From the NCBI GenBank assembly GCA_027019265.1, contig JALUWX010000032.1, positions 62,001 through 126,000 on the forward strand: a stretch of DNA of 64,000 bases. Direction: 5' to 3'. Of this stretch, positions 1-6,546 are shown piece after piece. A program made the position numbers and the translations under genes. The stretch comes from Phycisphaerales bacterium (lineage in GTDB: Bacteria; Planctomycetota; Phycisphaerae; Phycisphaerales; UBA1924). The notes beneath the pieces were generated by a model. The model worked only from the letters and a program-made list of their open reading frames with translations, was not told the DNA's origin and did no database searches. Numbering within the stretch: the first letter of the stretch is position 1; every line of letters starts with the position of its first letter.

Positions 1-547
1 CGTTTTCGTTGATCGTGTAGCGTTTTACGCTCGCGTTGACACCGAACCCGCGCTTCGCGAGCTCGTCGATCTCGTACGCGCGGGGGGTATCGGTGATCCC
101 CTGGATCTCGCGGATCGGCGCGAGGATCGGGAGGTTCGTGAGACAACGCACGGATTGGTCGAAACGGAACTGATCGTTCCCCATCGCGGTGCACCCGTGC
201 GCGACGGCGGCCGCCCCGAGTTCGTGCGCCTTGGACACCATTGCTTGGACGATGACGTAGCGATCGGAGCACAGCAGCGGGTACCGGTTCTGGTAGCACG
301 CGCCCCCCTGGACGAAGGGGATCACGAACGAGTCCCAGAGGGCTTTGGATGCGTCGATCGTGTCGTGCCCGACCGCGCCGAGCTCGAACGCGCGGGCTTC
401 GATCGCGCTCGCTTCGTCGGGGTCCATCGCGCCCGTGTTGACGAACACGGTGTGGACCTTGTAGCCCTTTTCGATGAGGTAGGGCACGCAGAACGAGGTG
501 TCGAGCCCTCCGGAAAAGGCGAGGACAACGAGGGGCTGATCGGACAT
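1..547 (-). CDS. argG: Argininosuccinate synthase, N-terminal part (gene continues past the window's left edge)
   Basis: Joins citrulline and aspartate with ATP to give argininosuccinate, the penultimate step of arginine synthesis in the cytoplasm. About 182 residues are visible. The protein opens MSDQPLVVLAFSGGLDTSF, containing the SGGLDTS PP-loop that binds ATP, followed by the TGAMDP and GCTAMGNDQFRFD segments seen in the argininosuccinate synthases of Bacteroidetes-like lineages. The ATG at 545-547 is the first Met before the PP-loop. It lies downstream of the carbamoyltransferase gene on the same strand (46-nt gap), so argR, argF' and argG probably form one operon. The C-terminal tetramerisation part is outside the window. 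Confidence 0.95.
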   Translation of the reverse strand, partial: MSDQPLVVLAFSGGLDTSFCVPYLIEKGYKVHTVFVNTGAMDPDEASAIEARAFELGAVGHDTIDASKALWDSFVIPFVQGGACYQNRYPLLCSDRYVIVQAMVSKAHELGAAAVAHGCTAMGNDQFRFDQSVRCLTNLPILAPIREIQGITDTPRAYEIDELAKRGFGVNASVKRYTINEN

Positions 548-593
548 GGGTATGTCTCCGCGCGGTGTGGTGCGCTGGGGTGGTGTGTGCGGA

Positions 594-1637
594 TCAGAGC
601 GCGGGGCCGGCGATGGCGGCCATCAGGGCTTTCTGGACGTGGAGCCGGTTCTCGGCTTCTTCGATGATGAGCGAGTTCGGGGAATCCATGACCCCGTCCG
701 TCGCTTTGACGTTGCGACGCGCGGGGAGACAGTGCGAGAAGGCCGCGTTGTTGGTCCGCGCCATCTTCGCTTCGTCCACGATGAAGTGCTTGTATCGGTC
801 CCGGATGGGTTTCTCGTCGTCCCAGTTCCCGAAGTACGGGATCGCGCCCCAGGACTTCGCATAAACGACGTCGGCGTTGCTGTACGCGATGTCGATGTCG
901 TGGGAGACGGTGAATGATCCACCTGTTTCCTGGGCGTTGTTGGTCGCGTGGTTCATGTAGCGTTCGTCGAGCAGATATTGCTCGTTCGGGCAGAGGAGGG
1001 TGACGTCCATCCCCGCGCGGGTCGCGATCATCGCGGCGGAGTTGGCGACGGCCGTGTTCAGGGGCTTGGGGTGGTACGTCCAGGTGAGGACGTACTTCTT
1101 CCCGCGCAGGTCCGAGGTCCCGAAGTGCTCACGGAGCGCCATGAGGTGCGCGAGTTCCTGGCACGGGTGGGTGATCGTTTCCATATTGATCACGGGGACG
1201 GTTGCGTGTTTCGCGAAGGCGCCCAGGACTCGGTCCTGACGATCCACGGACCAGTCCTTGAACTTGGGGAACGCGCGGACGGCGATGATGTCGCAGTACC
1301 GGCTCAGGACCCGGGCCGCTTCCTTTGCGTGTTCCTCGGCGCTCCCGTCCATGACCTCGCCGTCGCCGAACGCCATCTCCCACGACCCCGAACCGGGTTC
1401 GAGCACCACAGCGTGCGCACCCAGCTGGGACGCGCCGATGTCGAAGGACGCACGGGTTCGAAGCGAAGGGTTGAAGAACACGAGCGCGATCGACTTATTC
1501 TTCAGGAGGGGCTGGATCGGGCTCCGCTTGAGCTCGAGCGCGTGATCGATGAGGGACGACAGGTCATCCCACGACCAGTCCTGGGTCGAGAGGAAGTGCT
1601 TGGGGGTGGTCGGGGCTTTGATCTCGGTGATCGTCAT
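594..1637 (-). CDS. argF': N-acetylornithine carbamoyltransferase-type enzyme (AOTCase family)
   Basis: Transfers the carbamoyl group of carbamoyl phosphate to an N-blocked ornithine. The 347-residue protein carries the carbamoyl-phosphate motif PSLRTRASFDIGA, then INMETITHPCQELAH and the C-terminal HCLPARRNVKATD. From memory these track Xanthomonas AOTCase closely along the whole length. The EEH in DGSAEEHAKEAARVL matches the acetyl-specific Glu; succinyl-specific enzymes have Pro there. I chose the ATG at 1637 because GAGGG lies 6 nt upstream; the ATG at 1643 overlaps the argR stop (ATGA) but has no spacing to that site. The oddity is that the neighbouring LysW pathway should deliver free ornithine, not N-acetylornithine. 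Confidence 0.9.
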   Translation of the reverse strand: MTITEIKAPTTPKHFLSTQDWSWDDLSSLIDHALELKRSPIQPLLKNKSIALVFFNPSLRTRASFDIGASQLGAHAVVLEPGSGSWEMAFGDGEVMDGSAEEHAKEAARVLSRYCDIIAVRAFPKFKDWSVDRQDRVLGAFAKHATVPVINMETITHPCQELAHLMALREHFGTSDLRGKKYVLTWTYHPKPLNTAVANSAAMIATRAGMDVTLLCPNEQYLLDERYMNHATNNAQETGGSFTVSHDIDIAYSNADVVYAKSWGAIPYFGNWDDEKPIRDRYKHFIVDEAKMARTNNAAFSHCLPARRNVKATDGVMDSPNSLIIEEAENRLHVQKALMAAIAGPAL

Positions 1638-1639
1638 GG

Positions 1640-2098
1640 TCATCCCTCGAGCGCGCTCGTGATCGCACGAGCGAGCGAGCCCGCGCTGGTGTTGGATTTG
1701 GTCGCGATGAAAATGGTGTCGTCCCCGGCGATGCACCCCACCATCCCTTTCGGACGGGATGAATCGAGCTCCGTCGCGACGAAGTCGGCATGACCCGGCG
1801 CGGTCCGGAGGACCACGAGGGCGGCCGCGGTTTGAGCGCTGATCACGTGCTGATTCAGCACGGAACGGAGCTTGTCCTGTTGATCGATCGGCGCGGAGAC
1901 CGTGTCGGGTGCGAGTTCGACGAGGTGGTATCCCTCCGCGCTCCGTACAGCACCGATCGCGGCGAGGTCACGGGACACGGTTGCTTGCGTCACGGATATC
2001 CCCGCTTGCGCGAGCCCCTCCACGAGCGCGTCCTGGGTGGAATACGGGGTTCGGGCGAGGAGATTTCGGAGGATTGCGTGCCTGCGGATTTTGGACAT
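1640..2098 (-). CDS. argR: Arginine repressor ArgR
   Basis: Hexameric arginine-sensing transcription factor. The 152-residue protein has the N-terminal winged helix, with the ATVSRDL recognition helix near residues 39-45, and the C-terminal oligomerisation and arginine-binding domain with the TAPGHADFVA and GCIAGDDTIFIAT segments typical of the family. It is the first gene of the minus-strand argR-argF'-argG unit. No Shine-Dalgarno sequence precedes the ATG; a -10-like TATAAA sits 5 nt upstream, so the message may be leaderless. Palindromes resembling ARG boxes overlap that promoter, pointing to autoregulation. Confidence 0.95.
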   Translation of the reverse strand: MSKIRRHAILRNLLARTPYSTQDALVEGLAQAGISVTQATVSRDLAAIGAVRSAEGYHLVELAPDTVSAPIDQQDKLRSVLNQHVISAQTAAALVVLRTAPGHADFVATELDSSRPKGMVGCIAGDDTIFIATKSNTSAGSLARAITSALEG

Positions 2099-2132
2099 GC
2101 TTATTTATACGCACATCTGCATAGACATGCAA
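2098..2132 (-). promoter_or_regulatory. argR promoter with two overlapping ARG-box-like palindromes
   Basis: On the minus strand TTGCAT (2127-2132) and TATAAA (2104-2109) are spaced by exactly 17 nt, and the argR ATG begins 5 nt after the -10 element. TGCTTATTTATACGCA (2098-2113) is an imperfect palindrome with TGC-TA / TA-GCA arms covering the -10 and start codon. TGCATAGACATGCA (2118-2131) is a perfect 5-bp-arm palindrome covering the -35. Their centres are 19 bp apart, close to the 21 bp of paired ARG boxes in enterobacteria. The operator role is inferred from this geometry and from argR being the adjacent gene. Confidence 0.6.
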
Positions 2133-2263
2133 ATAGCGGAGTCCACAATCTTTCAGACTTCGTTTGAGTCCCGGCGTGGAGCACACTTCGACGGACAGGC
2201 ATCCGGCGGAGCGGAACTTTTTCATGACTCACTGGGGTTGACTTGGGGAGATAACCGATAATC

Positions 2264-2359
2264 ATGTTGCCGATGACCACGTTCACGTCCAAATCCGCCA
2301 AAGCGAAAGCGAAAGCCACCGGGAACCCGGGGCTGTGGTGGATCACACACGTGGACTGA
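2264..2359 (+). CDS. Putative 31-residue leader peptide of the lysW operon
   Basis: The reading frame encodes MLPMTTFTSKSAKAKAKATG followed by NPGLWWITHVD and a TGA stop. Four Lys codons, all AAA, fall within codons 10-17, and two adjacent Trp codons at 25-26. GGGGAG lies 13 nt before the ATG (an internal ATG at 2273 is the alternative start). It ends 27 nt before an intrinsic terminator that itself lies just upstream of lysW. Codons 20-23 can pair with the terminator's 5' arm and loop. This is the layout of a ribosome-stalling attenuator; Thermus thermophilus has a leader-peptide attenuator on its lysine cluster. Expression is inferred, and the ORF could instead be a small functional protein. 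Confidence 0.55.
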   Translation: MLPMTTFTSKSAKAKAKATGNPGLWWITHVD

Positions 2360-2385
2360 GTCAGCACTCAGATCCAGACCGATCC

Positions 2386-2423
2386 AAACACACCCCCGGG
2401 TTTCCGGGGGTGTTTCGTTTTTT
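2386..2423 (+). terminator. Intrinsic terminator (candidate attenuator) upstream of lysW
   Basis: ACACCCCCGG (2390-2399) pairs with CCGGGGGTGT (2404-2413) around a GTTT loop: a 10-bp, GC-rich stem followed by a T-rich tail with six T at 2418-2423. It stands 37 nt before the lysW start codon with no second obvious promoter between, so transcripts from upstream must pass it. An alternative 12-bp helix, one G-U pair included, forms between 2321-2332 (GGGAACCCGGGG, inside the leader ORF) and 2394-2405; the two structures exclude each other. Confidence 0.8.
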
Positions 2424-2460
2424 CACATGTTCATTCCCTTCCCACCAAGGAGATTCAGCC

Positions 2461-2646
2461 ATGACGACGACCGCCACCATCAGTTCGAACTGCCCCGAAT
2501 GCGACGCGCCCGTTTCGTTCGATCGTCCCCCGCTCAACGGGCAGATCGCCCATTGCCCGGACTGTTCGGCCGAGCTCGAAGTCACCTCACGTGAACCCCT
2601 GACCCTCGAGCTCGCGCCCGAGGTCGAAGAGGACTGGGGCGAGTAA
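2461..2646 (+). CDS. lysW: LysW-type amino-group carrier protein
   Basis: Small acidic carrier whose C-terminal glutamate is ligated to the amino group of glutamate (arginine route) or alpha-aminoadipate (lysine route), protecting and presenting the intermediate to the following enzymes. The 61-residue protein has a zinc-ribbon of two CPxC pairs (CPEC near residue 11, CPDC near 34) and ends in the diagnostic EDWGE. AAGGAGA lies 7 nt before the ATG. It is the first structural gene of the lysW-X-Y-Z-K unit and sits directly after the attenuator-like terminator. Confidence 0.95.
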   Translation: MTTTATISSNCPECDAPVSFDRPPLNGQIAHCPDCSAELEVTSREPLTLELAPEVEEDWGE

Positions 2647-2701
2647 TCGCCGGATTCTGACCCCTCGACACCCCCCACCACCGCAGATCAGGAACACACC
2701 C

Positions 2702-3562
2702 ATGCGACTCGCGATGACGTACACGAGACTGAGGACCGAAGAACGGCTCCTGCTCGATTCCTTCGAATCCATCGGGGTTTCGATCGATCCGATCGACCTC
2801 CGTTCCGTGGTCTTCGATCCAACAAATCCGGGTGCGTGGGCTGAGTACGACGCCGTCGTCGATCGTTCCCTGAGCTTGACCAACTCGCTGACAAGCGTCC
2901 GGATCCTGGAGGGACACGGGATCCGGTGTGTCAACCCGGTCAGGACGATCGAGACATGCGCCGACAAGCTCCTGACCACGATCGCGCTCCATGGCGCGGG
3001 GATCCCGACCCCCGAGGTGCGCGTCGCGCTCGAGGAGGAGTCTGGGATCGAGGCCGTCGAGCAGATCGGGTACCCGGCCGTGCTCAAGCCCACGGTCGGG
3101 TCGTGGGGTCGATTGGTCGCGCGGGTCAACGACCGAGACGCGGCCGAAGCGATCATCGAGCACCGGACGACCCTCGGATCCGTCCAGCAGGGTGTCATCT
3201 ACGTCCAGGAACACATCAACAAGCCCGGGCGCGATATTCGCGCCTTCGTCGTCGGCAACCAGGTCGTCGCGGCGATTGCTCGTGCAAGCGAGCACTGGGT
3301 GACCAATACGGCCCGCGGCGCGAGCGCGAGTGGACTCACGATCACGGACGACCTCCGTGATCTGGGTGCTCGCGCCGCGCAGGCCGTTGGTGCGGATATC
3401 TGCGCCGTAGACCTGCTCGAGGACCCGGAGCGCGGGCTCATGGTCAACGAAATCAACCATTCGATGGAGTTCCGCAACAGCATCGACACCACGGGGGTCA
3501 ACATCCCCGAGCTCGTCGCGCAGCATGTCGTGAACGTGTGTGAGGGAGCGGTTTCGTGCTGA
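2702..3562 (+). CDS. lysX: LysX/ArgX-type ATP-grasp ligase (LysW-amino acid ligase)
   Basis: Uses ATP to couple the amino acid's alpha-amino group to the C-terminal Glu of LysW. The 286-residue ATP-grasp protein shows the central YPAVLKPTVGSWGR nucleotide-binding strand, the DIRAFVVG segment and the Mg-binding MVNEINHSMEFRNS near residues 257-270. Substrate choice (glutamate or aminoadipate) differs between ArgX and LysX proteins and I cannot settle it by eye. The N-H-x-M-E-F-R/K-N stretch resembles Thermus LysX, while the gene neighbourhood says arginine. Its 3' end overlaps lysY by 7 nt. Confidence 0.9.
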   Translation: MRLAMTYTRLRTEERLLLDSFESIGVSIDPIDLRSVVFDPTNPGAWAEYDAVVDRSLSLTNSLTSVRILEGHGIRCVNPVRTIETCADKLLTTIALHGAGIPTPEVRVALEEESGIEAVEQIGYPAVLKPTVGSWGRLVARVNDRDAAEAIIEHRTTLGSVQQGVIYVQEHINKPGRDIRAFVVGNQVVAAIARASEHWVTNTARGASASGLTITDDLRDLGARAAQAVGADICAVDLLEDPERGLMVNEINHSMEFRNSIDTTGVNIPELVAQHVVNVCEGAVSC

Positions 3563-4584
3563 GACGAGCGAGCATCATCGGGGGGAGCGGATTCACGGGG
3601 GGCGAGCTTCTGCGCCTGCTCCATGGTCACCCGGACATGGAGATCGCGCAGGTCACGAGCCGGAAGCTCGCGGGACAACCCATCCATCGATCCCACCCGA
3701 ACCTGCGCGGACACGTGGACGTGAACTACACGACCCCGGACGAGGTCGAATCGTGCGATGTGCTGTTCCTGTGCATGCCCCACGGGACGGCCGCGAACGA
3801 GATCGAGCGATGGAGATCGCTCGCGCCGCTCGTCATCGATCTGTCGGCCGACTTCCGGCTCCGAGATCCGGCGGCCGTCGAACGCTGGTACGGCGAACCC
3901 CATCCCGCGCCCCAGCTTCTCGGGGACGCGGTGTACGGGCTCCCCGAACTCCATCGGGATCAACTTCAAGGCGCATCGCTCGTGTCCGGGGTGGGGTGCA
4001 ACGCGACATCGATGAACCTGGCGCTGCTCCCCCTCGCGCGGGCGGGGCTCATCAAGCGGGTTATCTGCGATATCAAGGTCGGGTCGTCGGAAGCGGGCGC
4101 GGACCCGAGCGCGGGGTCGATGCATGCTGTTCGGGCTCGGACAGCGCGGACCTACAGCGTAAGCGGACACCGGCACCTCGCAGAGGTTGAGCAGGCGCTG
4201 GGGGATATCGATATCGATGCGACGATCACGGCGATCGACATGGTGCGCGGGGTGCTCTGCACGGCGCATGTCGAACCCACGGAATCGGTCCAGATGAAGG
4301 ACCTGTGGAAGCTCTACCGGGGCGCGTACACCGATGAGCCGTTTGTCCGCTTCGTCGCGGACCGGAGCGGGCCCCACCGGTTCCCGGATCCCCGTGTGCT
4401 CGTCGGATCGAACCACGCGGACGTGGGGTTCGCGATCGACGAGCGATCGGGGCGGATCATCGCGATCAGCGCGATCGACAATCTCATGAAGGGCGCCGCT
4501 GGATCCGCGATCCAGTCGATGAACGTTGCGCTCGGACTCAACGAAACCCAAGGGCTCGGGTTCCCGGGTCTCCACCCGGCGTAA
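3556..4584 (+). CDS. lysY: LysY-type [LysW]-semialdehyde dehydrogenase (ArgC family)
   Basis: NADPH-dependent reduction of the LysW-bound acyl phosphate to the semialdehyde. The 342-residue ArgC-family protein starts at a GTG within the end of lysX. It has the dinucleotide-binding IIGGSGFTGGELLRL at residues 7-21, the FLCMPHG segment, and the catalytic cysteine in SGVGCNATSMN near residue 152, followed by IKVGSSEAG. Length and order fit the family. LysZ, which makes its substrate, starts 16 nt downstream. Confidence 0.92.
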   Translation: MLRRASIIGGSGFTGGELLRLLHGHPDMEIAQVTSRKLAGQPIHRSHPNLRGHVDVNYTTPDEVESCDVLFLCMPHGTAANEIERWRSLAPLVIDLSADFRLRDPAAVERWYGEPHPAPQLLGDAVYGLPELHRDQLQGASLVSGVGCNATSMNLALLPLARAGLIKRVICDIKVGSSEAGADPSAGSMHAVRARTARTYSVSGHRHLAEVEQALGDIDIDATITAIDMVRGVLCTAHVEPTESVQMKDLWKLYRGAYTDEPFVRFVADRSGPHRFPDPRVLVGSNHADVGFAIDERSGRIIAISAIDNLMKGAAGSAIQSMNVALGLNETQGLGFPGLHPA

Positions 4585-4600
4585 TCCAGGAGATACTGCT

Positions 4601-5428
4601 ATGTCTACATTGGTCATCAAGATCGGCGGCGGCGAAGGGATCGACCCGACAACCGCTTCGCGCGAGATCGCGCAGCTCGCGAATGAAGGGCACCGGGTCG
4701 TGCTCGTGCACGGCGGGTCCCATGAAACGAACGTCGTCGCGGAAGCCCTCGGACACCCCTCCCAGACGATCACAAGCCCGAGCGGGCACACGTCCCGACG
4801 GACGGATCGTCGGACCCTCGAGATCTTCTCCATGGTGTACTGCGGGAAGGTAAACAAGGGAGTCGTTGAGTCTCTTCGTCAAGAAGGACTCAACGCGATC
4901 GGGCTGAGCGGGATCGATGCGGGGATCTGGATCGGTCAGCGCAAAGGCGCGATCCGCGCACTCGATGACGAGGGACGGACGATCGTGATCCGGGACGACC
5001 TTTCGGGTCGGATCGAGTCTGTGAACGGCGCGTTCATCGAGTCGCTCCTCGATCAGGGCATGATCCCTGTGCTCACCCCTCCTGCGGTGACTCCGGACGG
5101 GATCGCGATCAACGTCGATGCGGACCGCGCCGCGGCGGCGACAGCGGCCGCGATCAACGCCGACGAGTTGCTGCTCCTTTCGAACGTCCGTGGGTTGCTC
5201 CGTGACCCGTCCGACCCCGGGTCGCTCATCGAGACGGTCGATCCCGAGACGATCGAGATCGCGCGGGAATCGGCGAAGGGACGCATGAAGAACAAGGTGC
5301 TCGCCGCGGAGGAAGCGATGAACGCGGGTGTCTCGCGCGTCGTGATCGCGAGCGCGAACGGGGAGAGCGCGATCTCGGACGCGCGTTCCGGTCAGGGCAC
5401 AACATTTCTTCTGGGAGCCCCCGTGTGA
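4601..5428 (+). CDS. lysZ: LysZ-type [LysW]-aminoadipate/glutamate kinase (ArgB family)
   Basis: Phosphorylates the side-chain carboxylate of the LysW-bound amino acid. The 275-residue amino-acid-kinase-fold protein begins MSTLVIKIGGGEG, with the glycine-rich phosphate loop, then LVHGGSHETN and the INVDADRAAAATAAAINADE segment, and ends with the ATP-site region GRMKNKVLAAEEA. I chose the ATG at 4601 because AGGAGA lies 7 nt upstream; the frame is open further upstream without a comparable site. Its TGA overlaps the GTG start of lysK (GTGA), implying translational coupling. Confidence 0.93.
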   Translation: MSTLVIKIGGGEGIDPTTASREIAQLANEGHRVVLVHGGSHETNVVAEALGHPSQTITSPSGHTSRRTDRRTLEIFSMVYCGKVNKGVVESLRQEGLNAIGLSGIDAGIWIGQRKGAIRALDDEGRTIVIRDDLSGRIESVNGAFIESLLDQGMIPVLTPPAVTPDGIAINVDADRAAAATAAAINADELLLLSNVRGLLRDPSDPGSLIETVDPETIEIARESAKGRMKNKVLAAEEAMNAGVSRVVIASANGESAISDARSGQGTTFLLGAPV

Positions 5429-6546
5429 GCGATCTCGATCGACTCAGCGATGACGAACGGTTCCTCTTCGACCTGGTCTCCACCCAGAGCGTGTCGGGGA
5501 ACGAGCGGTGCGCTTCGGAGGTGTTCGTTCGTCGTGCTAGCGAGCTCGGGTTCGACGCGCACATCGATGAGGTTGAGAACGCGATCGCGCATCGGGGGCC
5601 GAGCGATGCGCCGATCCACATCGTGCTCCTCGGGCACATCGACACGGTCCCGGGGAACATCCGGGTCCGGGTCGAGGATCGGATCCTCCACGGGAGGGGG
5701 AGCGTGGATGCCAAGGGACCCCTCGCGGCGATGCTCGCTGGCGCGTCCCGGGCTGAGCTCCCGGACGGGGTCAGATTGAGTGTGATCGGGGCCGTGGGTG
5801 AGGAGGCCGCCGGCTCGATCGGCGCGCGTCATCTGGTCGAGACCATGAGCCCGAGTGCGTGCATCATCGGCGAACCGAGCGCTTGGGACGGAGTGACCTT
5901 GGGCTACAAGGGTCGGCTCATCGTCGATGCGAGCGCATCGATCGGGAACCACCATTCGGCCGGGGAAGACCTGTCGGCCTGCGACCGAGTCCACGGGTGG
6001 TGGCAACGGGTCCTGGATCATGTCAACACGTTCAATGATGGACGAACCCGCGCCTTCGATCGGATCCAAGCGACGATCCTGGACATGGACTCGTGCACGG
6101 ACGGGATGACCCAACGCGCCAACATCCGCGCGGGATTCAGACTCCCCGAGGACATGGGTCCTGCGCCCCTCGCCTGGGAACTCTCAAAGCTCGCGCAAGG
6201 CGAAGTCCGTGTGGAGTGCGAAGGACCCGAGTGTGCGTATGCGACCGACAACAATGACCCGGTGGTCCGGGCGATCCGGTGTGCGATCCGAGAGCTCGGC
6301 GGAACCCCTCGGCCGAAGCTGAAAACCGGGACGGCGGACCTGAATGTCGTTGCGCCCGTCTGGAACTGCCCGATCGCCGCATACGGACCGGGAGACAGCG
6401 CGCTCGATCACACCGCGCACGAGCACATCGATCTCGACGAGTTCACCCGATCGATCGTCGTGCTGGAAAGTGCGATCAAGTTACTCGCGGACGAACTCGT
6501 GGAATCCTCGATCGAGTCGAAGTATACCGATCAAGCGGCCATCTGA
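5425..6546 (+). CDS. lysK: LysK-type [LysW]-ornithine/lysine hydrolase (M20 metallopeptidase)
   Basis: Zinc-dependent hydrolase that releases the product from LysW. The 373-residue M20 protein (ArgE/DapE relatives) has the metal-binding GHIDTVPG near residue 70, GRGSVDAKGPLAAM with the bridging Asp, EEAAGSIGARHL with the catalytic Glu pair, and GEPSAWDGVTLGYKG. It starts at a GTG overlapping lysZ by 4 nt. The 3' end overlaps the convergent response-regulator gene by 16 nt. No LysJ-type aminotransferase lies in the unit. The partner argF' raises the possibility that it deblocks citrulline rather than ornithine. Confidence 0.9.
   Translation: MSDLDRLSDDERFLFDLVSTQSVSGNERCASEVFVRRASELGFDAHIDEVENAIAHRGPSDAPIHIVLLGHIDTVPGNIRVRVEDRILHGRGSVDAKGPLAAMLAGASRAELPDGVRLSVIGAVGEEAAGSIGARHLVETMSPSACIIGEPSAWDGVTLGYKGRLIVDASASIGNHHSAGEDLSACDRVHGWWQRVLDHVNTFNDGRTRAFDRIQATILDMDSCTDGMTQRANIRAGFRLPEDMGPAPLAWELSKLAQGEVRVECEGPECAYATDNNDPVVRAIRCAIRELGGTPRPKLKTGTADLNVVAPVWNCPIAAYGPGDSALDHTAHEHIDLDEFTRSIVVLESAIKLLADELVESSIESKYTDQAAI

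Noticed and set aside
6531..6546. 16-nt overlap of convergent lysK and response-regulator genes as a special feature
   Set aside because: Short 3' overlaps are expected in a genome this compact; both C-termini look normal.
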